A DNA stretch of 64,000 bases from an uncultured Alphaproteobacteria bacterium (GTDB lineage: Bacteria; Pseudomonadota; Alphaproteobacteria; Rhodobacterales; Rhodobacteraceae), in NCBI GenBank assembly GCA_902524845.1, contig CABZEW010000004.1, positions 1 through 64,000 of the forward strand, written 5' to 3'. Below the pieces are notes generated by a model that did no database searches, was not told the origin of the DNA, and saw nothing but the letters and a program-made list of their open reading frames with translations. Shown here one piece after another: positions 8,463-17,789 of this stretch (within the stretch, counting starts at the first letter, position 1; every line of letters starts with the position of its first letter). The position numbers were made by a program, and so were the translations under genes.

Positions 8463-9332
8463 CTACTTCAAGGGTAGCTCTATGGAAGTTGTTAGTAAAC
8501 TAGATATTACCAAAATTATAAATAATATGCCGATCTCTATATTAATTGATTTCCGTAATTTCATAGCATAAGAAAAATTATTGTTTTCAAGTTTTGGTAC
8601 TAACCGAAACCTATTAAGCGCACCAAGGCCAAGCAAAATTGTTACAAAACCCAGTTTTAATAAAAAAGCTTTTCCATAATCTGAGGTCAGCAGCTGCTCT
8701 ATACCACCAACCAAAATTGTCCCCAGAATTAAGCCAGAGACTAGCAAGAGCCCAATGTAATAGACAGCATAGACCCCAAATCGATGTGCTACTTGAAACA
8801 GATTTTCTTCTTCCATTTTTCCCCGAGTAGAATAACGGAGCGGTAAAAAAGAACCTACCCAAAAAGAAATAGTACCGAGGTGTAAGACAATAAGTAACTG
8901 TGAACTAAATCCATTTATTGTGGAGTGCCCGTATAGTGAGAATGATAAAAGTATTAGAGCGAAGCCTAAAGCTCCTGGGAGTAAGCTTTGCTTATGGAAA
9001 AAGGATATCCAAAAGAAAACTATTAAAAAACCAAAAAAAAGAACCAAAACAGACTGGCCGGCCTTCGATGACAAGGCTATTCTAATCATTAGGGGTTCAA
9101 TCGAGCTTTGCAAGTCCCCACCTATATTTCCCGCGGTTATTAGTAGTAGGAATGGCGCAACGATAAAACCAGTAAGTGATGATCTACTCACTAATTTTCT
9201 GCAATATGAATAAGTGGGGGCTGAAAGCAAAGACCGGAAATGAAAAATGAAGAGGCCTGTACCCACCGCTAGGAAAGATAGGACGTATAGTAAAACTTTA
9301 AAAAGAGGCGCTAAAATAGCCCAAATTTCCAT
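8463..9332 (-). CDS. copD: CopD-family copper resistance membrane protein
   Basis: 289 residues with about eight membrane segments. LLIVLHLGTISFWVGSFLPLRY near residue 146 is the CopD-domain HxxxxxFWxGxxxPL signature, and the last helix region (KLGFVTILLGLGALNRFRLVPKL) also fits the family. CopD works with periplasmic CopC in moving copper across the inner membrane. It is last in the copper operon, 5 bases after copC, and is probably induced through the CueR-type promoter upstream of the DUF4396 gene. Confidence 0.85.
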   Translation of the reverse strand: MEIWAILAPLFKVLLYVLSFLAVGTGLFIFHFRSLLSAPTYSYCRKLVSRSSLTGFIVAPFLLLITAGNIGGDLQSSIEPLMIRIALSSKAGQSVLVLFFGFLIVFFWISFFHKQSLLPGALGFALILLSFSLYGHSTINGFSSQLLIVLHLGTISFWVGSFLPLRYSTRGKMEEENLFQVAHRFGVYAVYYIGLLLVSGLILGTILVGGIEQLLTSDYGKAFLLKLGFVTILLGLGALNRFRLVPKLENNNFSYAMKLRKSINIEIGILFIILVISSLLTTSIELPLK

Positions 9333-9337
9333 TTTCT

Positions 9338-9742
9338 TTATTTGCCTTTAACTTCGAAAGTGAGGATACCTTTTAAAACATGGCCGTCTTCCCCCATAGC
9401 GCGCCAACGAACTTCATAAGAGCCATAATTTATCTTGGGTAACTTTATTAAGTGACTTTCGGATAAAACTAAAGAAGATTTATAATTTAATTTTACCAGC
9501 TTCCCATCTGAGTTTTTTAAAAGACTTTTCAATAGAGGAGATTTTTTAGTTTCACTTTGAACTTTTTGGAAGATCTCAAACTTTATCAGTTTAGCAGGAG
9601 ATTTAAATAACATTTTATACTCAGTAGGAGCCTTTGTTAATAAAGCTCCGTCCATCGGATTTGCTTGCTTAAGGGGTGAATGTGAAAGTGCTTTTGTTGG
9701 TAAAGTTAATAATATAAAAATTGCTATGATTTTCTTAAACAT
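9338..9742 (-). CDS. copC: CopC-family periplasmic copper-binding protein
   Basis: 134 residues. A signal peptide (residues 1-20, ending SHS) would leave a His at or near the mature N-terminus, the first copper ligand in CopC proteins. ANPMDGALLTKAPTEYKM is the conserved P-x-DGA-x-L-x-x-x-P turn, and YGSYEVRWRAMGEDGHVLKG near the C-terminus carries the DGH copper-ligand motif. It presumably carries copper in the periplasm for CopD. It lies 1 base after the cytochrome c gene and 5 before copD. Confidence 0.85.
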   Translation of the reverse strand: MFKKIIAIFILLTLPTKALSHSPLKQANPMDGALLTKAPTEYKMLFKSPAKLIKFEIFQKVQSETKKSPLLKSLLKNSDGKLVKLNYKSSLVLSESHLIKLPKINYGSYEVRWRAMGEDGHVLKGILTFEVKGK

Positions 9743-9743
9743 A

Positions 9744-10226
9744 CTATCTCTTTTCTTTACTTATTTTGTTAATTTTATCATGTTGCAGTCTAATTCTTGT
9801 GCTCCAGGTGCTCTTAATAAATGATAAGACTGCAACTATTTCCTGGTCAGACAAAACGTCATTATATGCAGGCATGTTATTAGGATATTCTTGCCCAATA
9901 ACTTCCTCTAACCCGTATTTAGTCATTAAAAAGAGATACTCATCCGGGTGATGCCATGTATGACCACTTTCATCATGCGGAGGTGCCGGCATATAACCGT
10001 TGGCGTCCGGTTGTCTCCATCGCTCCTGACCCTCCAAATTAACGCCATGACATAAAGCACAATTATTTTTATAAACTAACTTGCCTAAATCGACCAAGTC
10101 TGTATCGTTTGGCTTAAGAGAAATGTCAGCCATAAGGGGGTCATCGAAAAATACACTTGGTGAAAAATAAAAAATACTTCCTAAAACAAAAAACCCAAAT
10201 GATATTGAAATCGCAAACTTTTTCAT
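9744..10226 (-). CDS. Class I cytochrome c, membrane-anchored or secreted
   Basis: 160 residues. A hydrophobic N-terminal segment (residues 5-25) acts as signal or anchor. NNCALCHGVNLEG holds the CxxCH heme attachment at about residues 56-60, and NNMPAYND near residue 116 gives the axial Met. An extra HDESGHTWHHPDEY stretch between them is His-rich and may bind metal. It sits between DUF4396 and CopC genes, separated by 1 base on each side, so it is firmly part of the copper-inducible operon. A role in copper redox control or in respiration under copper stress is inference. Confidence 0.85.
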   Translation of the reverse strand: MKKFAISISFGFFVLGSIFYFSPSVFFDDPLMADISLKPNDTDLVDLGKLVYKNNCALCHGVNLEGQERWRQPDANGYMPAPPHDESGHTWHHPDEYLFLMTKYGLEEVIGQEYPNNMPAYNDVLSDQEIVAVLSFIKSTWSTRIRLQHDKINKISKEKR

Positions 10227-10227
10227 T

Positions 10228-10674
10228 TCAATGACATGCTTTTCCTAATGCTTTAAGCCGCCAGTAATTATAAGGAAGAGGCGTTATAAACCCGACTATT
10301 AGCATTAGCGGTATCACCCACCATGTCAATTTTGCACCTCCAGTGGCAATATAATCTGTTAAGTTCATGGCAGCCTCCATCGATATCATAGAAATAAGTG
10401 ACATACCTATAGCTGTTTGAAAAGCTGCCTTAAAGGGCATTTGTCGAAATAGAATGACGGTTTCAAGCAAGATCGATGTAATCAAGCCATTAATAATAGC
10501 AAGCGTCATAATTGCTAAAACCGGCCAGGCAATACCCATAAATTGAAAATACGCTATTGTTCCAAAATCTCCAATGGAGCAGCCCATAAGGCACCACATC
10601 GTATTGTAAGACGCACGTCTCCACGTGTGCTTGCAATACCAATTAATATCAATTTTTTGGGCTAGTTCTGACAT
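10228..10674 (-). CDS. DUF4396 membrane protein, first gene of the copper operon
   Basis: 148 residues with three to four membrane helices. The N-terminal WYCKHTWRRASYNTMWCLMGCS and the following GDFGTIAYFQ are the conserved core of the DUF4396 family; its Cys and His residues near the membrane could bind metal. The function of DUF4396 is not known. Its start lies about 20 bases from the -10 of a promoter with a MerR-family 19-base spacer, and AGAGGT precedes the ATG. Its placement as lead gene before cytochrome c, CopC and CopD indicates a role in copper handling. Confidence 0.75.
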   Translation of the reverse strand: MSELAQKIDINWYCKHTWRRASYNTMWCLMGCSIGDFGTIAYFQFMGIAWPVLAIMTLAIINGLITSILLETVILFRQMPFKAAFQTAIGMSLISMISMEAAMNLTDYIATGGAKLTWWVIPLMLIVGFITPLPYNYWRLKALGKACH

Positions 10675-10694
10675 CTTGACCTCTTTTTATTTGT

Positions 10695-10725
10695 AATATA
10701 AAGCTTCCTGTTACTGGAATGTAAA
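10695..10725 (-). promoter_or_regulatory. CueR-type promoter with 19-base spacer and dyad
   Basis: On the minus strand TTTACA (complement of 10720-10725) and TATATT (complement of 10695-10700) are separated by exactly 19 bases. Between them lies the dyad TTCCAGTAACAGGAA. Overlong spacers with a TTCC-n7-GGAA-like dyad are the known hallmark of MerR/CueR-activated promoters, whose DNA the metal-bound activator untwists. It reads toward the DUF4396-cytc-copC-copD operon and lies only 10 bases from the cueR start, so CueR probably also controls itself. Confidence 0.75.
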
Positions 10726-10735
10726 GAGTTTATTT

Positions 10736-11122
10736 ATGAATATTAGTCAAGCGGCAAAATTATCGGGACTATCTGTTAAAACAGTCAGGTATTACGCTGA
10801 TATAAAAATGGTAGAGCCAGCGAGAAACCTTCAGTCTGGTTATAGAAGCTATTCTAATGATGACGTAGCAAAATTAAACTTCATTGGGAAGGCACGACGC
10901 TTCAATTTTAGTATTGAGGAATGTAGAGAGCTTCTTTCTTTATATCAGGATAAAAATAGATCCAGCAAAGAAGTTAAAAAACTTACACTTGCCAAAATCG
11001 CTTTCATAGATGAAAAGCTCAAGGAGTTTCATTCTCTAAGGGAAGAGTTAAGCCACTTAGTCAATTGTTGTAACGGAGATGATAGACCATCCTGCCCAAT
11101 ACTCGATGAGCTTTCAAAATAA
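10736..11122 (+). CDS. cueR: Cu(I)-responsive MerR-family regulator
   Basis: 128 residues. MNISQAAKLSGLSVKTVRYY is the winged-helix start of the MerR family, followed by the long coiled-coil dimer helix (residues 75-108). The metal loop near the C-terminus reads CCNGDDRPSCPILDEL, with two cysteines in the C-x-GDDxxxCPI spacing of CueR, selective for monovalent Cu/Ag. It is divergent from the copper operon and the matching promoter dyad lies between them. An additional Cys stands directly before the loop. Confidence 0.9.
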   Translation: MNISQAAKLSGLSVKTVRYYADIKMVEPARNLQSGYRSYSNDDVAKLNFIGKARRFNFSIEECRELLSLYQDKNRSSKEVKKLTLAKIAFIDEKLKEFHSLREELSHLVNCCNGDDRPSCPILDELSK

Positions 11123-11182
11123 ATTCTTCTTCCGTGATGTTGTTATTTCAGCTGGATATCGCAAGCTGAGGTCTACTAATGT

Positions 11183-13552
11183 TCATTCAGTAGCATCCTT
11201 AAGAGCTTTATTTAAATCGAACTTATCTTCTTTAGCTGGAATATCAGTTTTAGCTTCGTCTATTTCATCATCAATTGTCGTATTATCCAAAGAAAATAAA
11301 TTGATTTTTTCACGTGTGTTACCCGCAATCTTGGATAGTTCTACCATTGAGGCGGTAATTTCCTCAGAAGAGACCGCATTAGACTCTCCAATTCGCTCAA
11401 GATTATTTATTGCACTAGAAACAGCTAATGCGACCTCTTTTTGTTGACCAGTATGTTTATCAACCGTTAGCATCATACTCTCAATGTTCTTAATTAAGTC
11501 ATTGATGTTCTCCATTTCTGACTTAACTTTGTCCATTCTAGAAACACTATCATTTGCTTTTTCCATGGCATCATTAGTTAATGATCCAATATCCTTTACC
11601 GACTGTGATGATCTATCAGCGAGCTTACCTACCTCTGTAGCTACAACCGAAAAACCTCTGCCTGCTTCCCCCGCTCTCGAAGCTTCGATTGAAGCATTAA
11701 GGGCCAACATCGTGGTTTGCTGAGCGATCTCTTCAATGAGCGATGAAATTTCTGCTATCTTTCCACTATTTTGCGAAACCTCGTTCACTAATTCAACCAT
11801 CTTTTCCGTCTCATCTGAGCCTTTCTTTGCAGTTTTAGATGCCTCTAAAGCGGCTTCGCCAGTTTTTTTTGTACTATCTTCAACAAGTTCCCGAAGATCG
11901 CCAGAGTCCCTAACCTTTTCCTGAATATCTTGAGTAGCCTCTACCTGCGCTTTTGCACCTTCTGCAACCTGACCAACTGCATCACCTGCTTGAGAAGCGG
12001 CGGTTGCAATTTGATCTACATCCATCAATATGTCTTTAAGAGTTACAGACAGCTTTTCCAACGATTTTTCGATATGTAGAGCGCATTCCTCGATGTCTCC
12101 TTTATAGCCTGATGGCAGCCTTGCCATAAGATCCCCCGATGAAACGCTTGTGAAGAGAACTTGTATATCTTTGAACGCTTTCTCCGTTATCTCAAGCATA
12201 TTATTAACGGCTTTTCCTGCCTCTCCTATCTCATCCCTTCCTGGGTCCTTTATTCTTTTAGAAAAGTCTCCGCTATGAGCGATATCATTGGTTATATTAG
12301 TAAACTCTCTCATTGGATTAATAATTGTCTGCCTTGCTACAACAAAGCCAATGGCTAGAGCGGCCAAAAGTCCTAATATAGAGAGGGTCCAGTTTGTTTC
12401 TATTCTTTCGTTGGTCAAAGATTGATTTTCAGCAGATTTGGCATCAATATTTTTTCGTATGTCTGCAATTATGGAATTTATAGTAGTAGAGGCCGTTGCT
12501 AGGTTGGAAAACAAAATCGACTTTTCTATTTTTAGTTGCCTTAGTCGCTTATCGTCTCTTAACAAGGCATCTGTAAATTGATCGTAAAAACCAGTATATT
12601 TATTAATAGGAGCACTCAGTCTGTTAGAGTAATTTCCATTAAAATATTTATCAAAAACGTTCTTGTAACTTTCTTTATCCAAATAATTAGCTCTAAAATT
12701 TCCTTCCAATTCCGATAGGTAAGTATTTAGGGATTTTGCTTGCTCGATTTTCTCCCTCAGTTCTTTTACCAACTCATCGCTTTTTTGCATGTATTTACCG
12801 AAACTAAAACTTAAATCATCTTGGATAGTCTTTATTTCTTGAAAAACAGAATTTATATCCAATAAGATAATGGGTATGCTAGGGAATGCCCCAACGTTAG
12901 TGCTAATTTCCTTTACATCGCCAGTTACCGCATCAAAATCTGTTTGAAAGTTATTAGTAATTTCAAGTGATTTGAGGGTACCCTCCATAGAAATTGTAAG
13001 AGCTTTTTGCACACTCGAATTCATTGAAAACAACAAATCTCTTTGAAAAAGTGCGCTGAATTGTGTCATGCTCTGGATATTTTTGGAACGGGTTTCAATT
13101 GTGCCTAAATTATTCTCCTTCAGAAATTCTAGACTCTCTATTTGAAGCTTTATATTCTCCTCACTCTCTATTGGCTCTGATTCATTTTCTGATTGTTGAC
13201 TGCTTTCACTATCTCCCGCATAAAACCGCGCCTTCTTGCTCTTTAAAATATCAATGGAGCCGTCTAGATTTTTCAAAAGATTGTTTTTTTCTACCGATAG
13301 TTTTTCAAAATTCTGGGACGCTACATCTGGATTTTCAGAACTATTTAAGATACCCTCATTTATTGAACTTTTCCAATTGTCTATAGCCTTACTAGCATCA
13401 TTCAACTGAGCCACTACTGACAAATCCTCCGTGATAATCTCGTTATAGTTAATTGACAATTCTTCCAGGCTCTGACTGGCAATTACTGAAATTATAATTG
13501 TTACTACAGCCAGTGGAATAAGATCAAGGAGCGACTTTGCTAATACTCTCAT
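11183..13552 (-). CDS. Methyl-accepting chemotaxis protein
   Basis: 789 residues. A membrane helix at about 8-26, a long periplasmic, mostly helical sensor at about 30-385, a second helix near 386-407 ([17 protein letters not shown]), HAMP at about 408-460, then the cytoplasmic signalling coiled coil. The hairpin tip [30 protein letters not shown] near residues 611-640 is the kinase-control signature (shown here in outline; key residues are LALNASIEA and GRGF). No C-terminal CheR-tethering pentapeptide is seen. The sensor resembles no named ligand domain. It is the last gene on the strand of the che operon, 80 bases after cheR, and probably the cognate receptor. Confidence 0.9.
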   Translation of the reverse strand: MRVLAKSLLDLIPLAVVTIIISVIASQSLEELSINYNEIITEDLSVVAQLNDASKAIDNWKSSINEGILNSSENPDVASQNFEKLSVEKNNLLKNLDGSIDILKSKKARFYAGDSESSQQSENESEPIESEENIKLQIESLEFLKENNLGTIETRSKNIQSMTQFSALFQRDLLFSMNSSVQKALTISMEGTLKSLEITNNFQTDFDAVTGDVKEISTNVGAFPSIPIILLDINSVFQEIKTIQDDLSFSFGKYMQKSDELVKELREKIEQAKSLNTYLSELEGNFRANYLDKESYKNVFDKYFNGNYSNRLSAPINKYTGFYDQFTDALLRDDKRLRQLKIEKSILFSNLATASTTINSIIADIRKNIDAKSAENQSLTNERIETNWTLSILGLLAALAIGFVVARQTIINPMREFTNITNDIAHSGDFSKRIKDPGRDEIGEAGKAVNNMLEITEKAFKDIQVLFTSVSSGDLMARLPSGYKGDIEECALHIEKSLEKLSVTLKDILMDVDQIATAASQAGDAVGQVAEGAKAQVEATQDIQEKVRDSGDLRELVEDSTKKTGEAALEASKTAKKGSDETEKMVELVNEVSQNSGKIAEISSLIEEIAQQTTMLALNASIEASRAGEAGRGFSVVATEVGKLADRSSQSVKDIGSLTNDAMEKANDSVSRMDKVKSEMENINDLIKNIESMMLTVDKHTGQQKEVALAVSSAINNLERIGESNAVSSEEITASMVELSKIAGNTREKINLFSLDNTTIDDEIDEAKTDIPAKEDKFDLNKALKDATE

Positions 13553-13632
13553 TTCAACGTCCTTTTTTTGTACTAATCAGGTTAGTTTACTGCTAATGGT
13601 ACATCAACACAAAATCTAAACAACAGAGAGAT

Positions 13633-14349
13633 TTACCACTTTTTTTTCCAAAATATTACATTTTGATATTTTTCTCTTTCCCAATTGTCTTCAAAAATAT
13701 GCGGATCTGTATCGCCTAATATCAGGATTCCACCTACTTTCACTCCATCTTTTAACGAACACAACGCCTTTTTTTTTCCCACTATTGTCATATGCAATAA
13801 GACGTTTCTACAAAAAACCACATCGAAGCCCTTACTGTAAGGACCATCCATTAGGTTGTGAATATCGAATGAAATTCCCTCTTTTCTTATTGATGAAAAT
13901 TTGACATCCACACTTTTCTTGTTTTTATTAGTGTGTAAATGACATTGGCGAAGGTTCTTATATTTCTCTAAGGTATTAATTTCAGATTCTCTAAAAACAA
14001 AGAATGATCCTGATACAGCCTTATCTATATGCTTTCTACTTAAATCAGTTCCTACTAAAATTTTATTCTTAATTGAAGAGAGAATCAATGACGCAGAGTA
14101 AACCTCCTGCCCCGTAGAACAACCAGCGAACCAAATGCTTGTTTTCTCGGTTGACATTTTTTTTAAAAGTTCAAAGTGAGAAAGATTTCTGAAAAAATAG
14201 CTTTCGGGATTAGTAAACAGATGCGCAACATCATGAATAAAATAGGGAGTAAGTGACTGAACTTCTTTTTCTTTTTCTAACAAAGCAATACTTTTTTTAT
14301 CTAGGTTTAGACCAGTCTTTTGCATTAAATCTGTTAGGTTATAAATCAT
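13633..14349 (-). CDS. cheR: Chemotaxis protein methyltransferase CheR
   Basis: 238 residues, somewhat short for CheR (usually about 270-290). The N-terminal helical domain is trimmed, while ESYFFRNLSHFELL near residue 52 leads into the catalytic part. WFAGCSTGQEVYSASLIL near residue 73 is the SAM-binding CSTGxE block, and FDVVFCRNVLLHM near residue 172 the RN(V/L)L motif. CheR methylates receptor glutamates for adaptation. It follows the small 111-residue gene by 13 bases. The shortened N-terminus, normally the receptor-recognising part, is worth noting. Confidence 0.88.
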   Translation of the reverse strand: MIYNLTDLMQKTGLNLDKKSIALLEKEKEVQSLTPYFIHDVAHLFTNPESYFFRNLSHFELLKKMSTEKTSIWFAGCSTGQEVYSASLILSSIKNKILVGTDLSRKHIDKAVSGSFFVFRESEINTLEKYKNLRQCHLHTNKNKKSVDVKFSSIRKEGISFDIHNLMDGPYSKGFDVVFCRNVLLHMTIVGKKKALCSLKDGVKVGGILILGDTDPHIFEDNWEREKYQNVIFWKKKW

Positions 14350-14362
14350 TCTATTACTTCAA

Positions 14363-14698
14363 TCACAAAATCAAAATTGCTACTCTTTGATTATTAAGAC
14401 TAATAAATTTGTATTTTTTTTCTAGGTGTTGCGCGGAACCCATTGCATAAGACAAAATATAACCACTTTCTTGAGTTGGTTTGTTCTCCAACGGAACCAC
14501 TTTGCCATCAACCCTCAACAAAGAATATTTTTGCTTCAAGCCGGTATATTTTTTGCTTTTACAAAAAGCAACTAAATCTTTGCCTTTGGATTTTCCCTCC
14601 TGAATTTTTTCAATTTTTTGTGGTTCCGAAGCAATCCAAGTATCCCCCCAAAAACCTACAATAAATATATTTTTTTCGTTATCAGGCAGCTCTTTCAT
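14363..14698 (-). CDS. Unknown small protein inside the chemotaxis operon
   Basis: 111 residues, basic, with no signal peptide or membrane helix. It has beta-rich segments: NIFIVGFWGDTWIASEP, KYSLLRVDGKVVPLENK, GYILSYAMGSAQHLEKKYKF and RVAILIL. I do not recognise the family. Its start overlaps the end of cheA by 17 bases and it ends 13 bases before cheR, so translation is likely coupled and its job is probably in the signalling pathway. It does not look like CheD, CheW or CheX/CheC. Confidence 0.6.
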   Translation of the reverse strand: MKELPDNEKNIFIVGFWGDTWIASEPQKIEKIQEGKSKGKDLVAFCKSKKYTGLKQKYSLLRVDGKVVPLENKPTQESGYILSYAMGSAQHLEKKYKFISLNNQRVAILIL

Positions 14699-16322
14699 TT
14701 ATTTCAAATAACTTTTCTATGTTTGCTCTGAAGATAATGTTCCTATCTTGATCTACTGTAGTGCCAGATACAAAAGGTAACTTTGATACCAACGGATCAG
14801 GCTCATCAAATACGTGTTCAGAATAGGTAATTTTGCCATTGTAGCTTAAAGCAAAAGCTTTCTCGTTCATACTAATCAAAATTATCTTCTCGTCCAAACC
14901 ATCTTTATTTTCAGCTAAATTACCAAATAACACATGCGCGTTATGCACGGGAATTATATTCTTTTCGTACACGATGCTTCGGATGGTAGAATGCTTTTGA
15001 AAGTCAACTTGCACAACACTCCTAATCCAAAGTATGGATTTTGTTGGAAAAGCGTAGATAGTCTTTAGATCACTTAAAACTAGACAATCTTCTGTACTTG
15101 CTATGTTCGGTATCTTTAAAAAAAACTTTGTTCCTATACCAACATCAGAAACAACGTTTATCATCCCTCCCAGCGAAGAAATATTTTTCTTAACTACATC
15201 TAAACCGACTCCCCTTCCAGAAGTTTCACTTACATGACTTTTTGTTGAAAACCCAGGCTCAAAAATAAATTCGTACAATTGAGGGTTAGATAAATTCTTA
15301 ATATCGTCACCCGAAAGTAGCTTAAGTTGAAGTAATTTTTCTTCAATTTTTAACCGATCCAGGCCTCTTCCGTCATCAGAAACTGTTATTAAAAGACCAT
15401 CTTTCTCCTTACTGAAATCAAGACCAATCTTTCCGTTTCCTTTTTCTCCTCTTTCAGCATTTTTTTCTATTCCATGATCAACTGAATTTCTCAAAAGATG
15501 CATTAGGGCAGATGATAGCACATTTATTATTGTTCTATCTGCTCTCTCATTGTCTCCCGTTACACGAAACTCAACATTTTTGTTTAAACTTATCGCAGTT
15601 TCAAAAACATCTCTCTTCAACCGTCGTATTAAAGAATTTACTGAGACTAGTCTAAGATCGGTAATTGATTGGTTTAAGATAGTTACTTCGGTTTGAAGAG
15701 TGTCTATTAATTTATCTATATTTTCGATAAATTGTCCACTGTCCAGATTGAGTTTTGCCATCCTCTTGAGAACATTTACTTGGGAAGAAACTAGTCCCAC
15801 TTTGTTAAACAAAAAATCAAGAGACTCCAAATCTACAGTTGCAAATCTCTCACTTTTGTCAGAAATTGAATTTGGCTTCTCGAGGTCTTTTAGTACAATG
15901 CCGTTAAAATTTTCATTTTCATCAAAATCTTTCGCATCAATTGAAACAATTAGCTGCTTTACAACATCTAAATTCTCGTCGACTATCTCTTTTCTTTGCT
16001 GTGAAGATGATGCAATTATGATCTTCAAAACGTCAATACATTTTAGTAATGCAGCCCTAATTTGGCTATTAAGTGGCACTTCGAGAGATCTGATTTTTTC
16101 TATAACATCTTCGATTAAATGGGTCAGCTCAAGAGTTTGATTAAGTCCAACTGTGCCAAAAAGTCCTTTCAACGAGTGAAAAGCTCTAAATAATGAGTCT
16201 ATTTTAATCGCTTCCCTATCATTAAACTCGGTGTCAAGAAGAAGATCTTCGCTTGAGGTGCAATGCTCCATCGCTTCGGTTTCAAATTGTAGCCATATTT
16301 CGTTTAAAAAATCTCTATCCAA
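14682..16322 (-). CDS. cheA: Chemotaxis histidine kinase CheA
   Basis: 546 residues. The HPt (P1) domain at about 1-110 has the phosphorylated His49 in FRAFHSLKGLFGTVG. A short linker stands where a CheY-binding P2 domain is often found, so P2 is absent. Dimerisation (P3) follows at about 165-240; the ATPase (P4) carries the N box LLRNSVDHGIE, G1 SDDGRGLD and G2 GRGVGLDVVK; the CheW-like P5 is at about 410-546. The kinase autophosphorylates and feeds CheY and CheB. It lies 18 bases after cheY. Confidence 0.93.
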   Translation of the reverse strand: MDRDFLNEIWLQFETEAMEHCTSSEDLLLDTEFNDREAIKIDSLFRAFHSLKGLFGTVGLNQTLELTHLIEDVIEKIRSLEVPLNSQIRAALLKCIDVLKIIIASSSQQRKEIVDENLDVVKQLIVSIDAKDFDENENFNGIVLKDLEKPNSISDKSERFATVDLESLDFLFNKVGLVSSQVNVLKRMAKLNLDSGQFIENIDKLIDTLQTEVTILNQSITDLRLVSVNSLIRRLKRDVFETAISLNKNVEFRVTGDNERADRTIINVLSSALMHLLRNSVDHGIEKNAERGEKGNGKIGLDFSKEKDGLLITVSDDGRGLDRLKIEEKLLQLKLLSGDDIKNLSNPQLYEFIFEPGFSTKSHVSETSGRGVGLDVVKKNISSLGGMINVVSDVGIGTKFFLKIPNIASTEDCLVLSDLKTIYAFPTKSILWIRSVVQVDFQKHSTIRSIVYEKNIIPVHNAHVLFGNLAENKDGLDEKIILISMNEKAFALSYNGKITYSEHVFDEPDPLVSKLPFVSGTTVDQDRNIIFRANIEKLFEINERAA

Positions 16323-16340
16323 CCCTCTAACTCTTCCAAT

Positions 16341-16751
16341 TTAATCAAATAATCCTTTTATCATATCCCTTAATTCGTTTCCTCTTTTTGCTGCTAATGA
16401 GGGATCAACAGCTCCGCTCGGTTTATCAATAACTCCATCAGCAGATAACTGCTTTACTTTAACAGAATAACTACTTCCAAGCTGAGCAAGAGATGAGACA
16501 ATTATTACTTTAATATCATGTTTCAATCTAATTTCTTTAAGCGCCTCGACACCATCCATTACCGGCATCTCTATATCTAAAAGAACTAGGTCAACTTTAT
16601 TGAATTCTAATAGATTTAGAGCTTCTCTTCCGTTTTCTGCTTCATAGATATCGGAGAAAACCTCCATACTATTGATAATGTTCTTTAAAAGAAGACGCAT
16701 AAGTTTGCTGTCATCAACTATTAAAACTTTTCTACTTTTGATTTTATCCAT
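16341..16751 (-). CDS. cheY: CheY-like single-domain response regulator
   Basis: 136 residues, a lone receiver domain. The acidic pair is in VLIVDDSKLMRLL, the phospho-Asp in LVLLDIEMPVMDG near residue 59, the switch Ser in VIIVSSLA, and the conserved Lys in DGVIDKPSGA. The last motif, KPSG plus an extra helix, is more like the receiver half of CheB than like a flagellar CheY. It may therefore be an alternative output or a phosphate sink. It lies 3 bases after cheB and 18 before cheA. Confidence 0.88.
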   Translation of the reverse strand: MDKIKSRKVLIVDDSKLMRLLLKNIINSMEVFSDIYEAENGREALNLLEFNKVDLVLLDIEMPVMDGVEALKEIRLKHDIKVIIVSSLAQLGSSYSVKVKQLSADGVIDKPSGAVDPSLAAKRGNELRDMIKGLFD

Positions 16752-16754
16752 TCT

Positions 16755-17789
16755 CTATAACGCTGTTAAATATTTCTCTTGCAAAAGTTCTCCTATGCTT
16801 TCCGGATCGGATACCACCGAGTAAGACCCTTCATTAATTATAGCCAGAGGCATTGTTCTCGCAATGGATGTTTCAGGTGACTGAACGTAAACGCTACCTC
16901 CTCGTCTATAGTGCTCCTTCACCCCCTGTCTACCATCATTACACAAGCCACTTAACACGATAACATCAGAGACTAGATCAATCAAATGTGCACTTAACAG
17001 AAAATTATCTAAGTTAGGGGTAAAACTTTTTTCCGATATCAGACTCTCGTATTCTATGTCTATCTTTTCTCTACTTCGTGACAGTTTTGCATTGCAACCT
17101 CCCCGCAAAAGAACTACCTTGCCAGATTGTAATGGGCCTCCAAAACTCAGGGATTTTGTCATTTCATCAATAACAGCTTTAAACCGGTTTATTAAAATTT
17201 TTTCTACACCAAAGGGGATATGAATACCGACAATAATTGGGACTTCTATTTTATTTGTACGTGCAAGAATTTTTTCCATAGGGCCCAAAGAACCTGCAGA
17301 GCCTATTATGGATATAAAATCTGCTTTAGTTCTAATATCGGATTTTTTTAGATTGTTTTTCGGATCAATGAACTTAATTTCTTTTTTTAAGATGTTATCT
17401 TGAGTTAAAAAATTTATGTATCTGTCGATTTCCTTTTTTAAACTGTTTATGTCGAAACCTTTTCCTAGAAAACCCTTTTCAATAAACCCAACAGCGCCTG
17501 CTTCGAGGGCATCTATGATCTTAGGCTGATTCGATTTATGAAATGCACTAATAAGCAAACACTTGGTTTCAGATTCTCCACCGATAACCATTTTTAGAAG
17601 TTCTAGACCATCTAAAACGGGCATCTCTAGATCTGAGATTATCAAATCAGCAGGATCTCGCGAATTTTTTTCCAAAGCAACCTGTCCGTTTTCTGCTTCC
17701 CAACAAAAATCAGAGTTAGGCAAATTACACAATATCTGCTTAATAACCATTCTTGTAAATTTTGAATCGTCAACCACTGCTATTTTCAT
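16755..17789 (-). CDS. cheB: CheB-type receiver + methylesterase protein with altered active-site motif
   Basis: 344 residues. Receiver domain at about 1-120 (VDDSKFTRMV, phospho-Asp in IISDLEMPVLDG), then the methylesterase domain. The catalytic His region GIHIPFGVEKI (about 187) and Asp region SGLCNDGRQG (about 285) sit at the positions expected for CheB. The nucleophile loop reads IIGSAGSLGPM (about 157-167) in place of the usual IGASTGGP, with one extra residue and the Ser displaced. Activity is therefore uncertain. CheB removes receptor methyl groups. Its ATG overlaps the stop of the triple-CheW gene (ATGA). Confidence 0.85.
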   Translation of the reverse strand: MKIAVVDDSKFTRMVIKQILCNLPNSDFCWEAENGQVALEKNSRDPADLIISDLEMPVLDGLELLKMVIGGESETKCLLISAFHKSNQPKIIDALEAGAVGFIEKGFLGKGFDINSLKKEIDRYINFLTQDNILKKEIKFIDPKNNLKKSDIRTKADFISIIGSAGSLGPMEKILARTNKIEVPIIVGIHIPFGVEKILINRFKAVIDEMTKSLSFGGPLQSGKVVLLRGGCNAKLSRSREKIDIEYESLISEKSFTPNLDNFLLSAHLIDLVSDVIVLSGLCNDGRQGVKEHYRRGGSVYVQSPETSIARTMPLAIINEGSYSVVSDPESIGELLQEKYLTAL

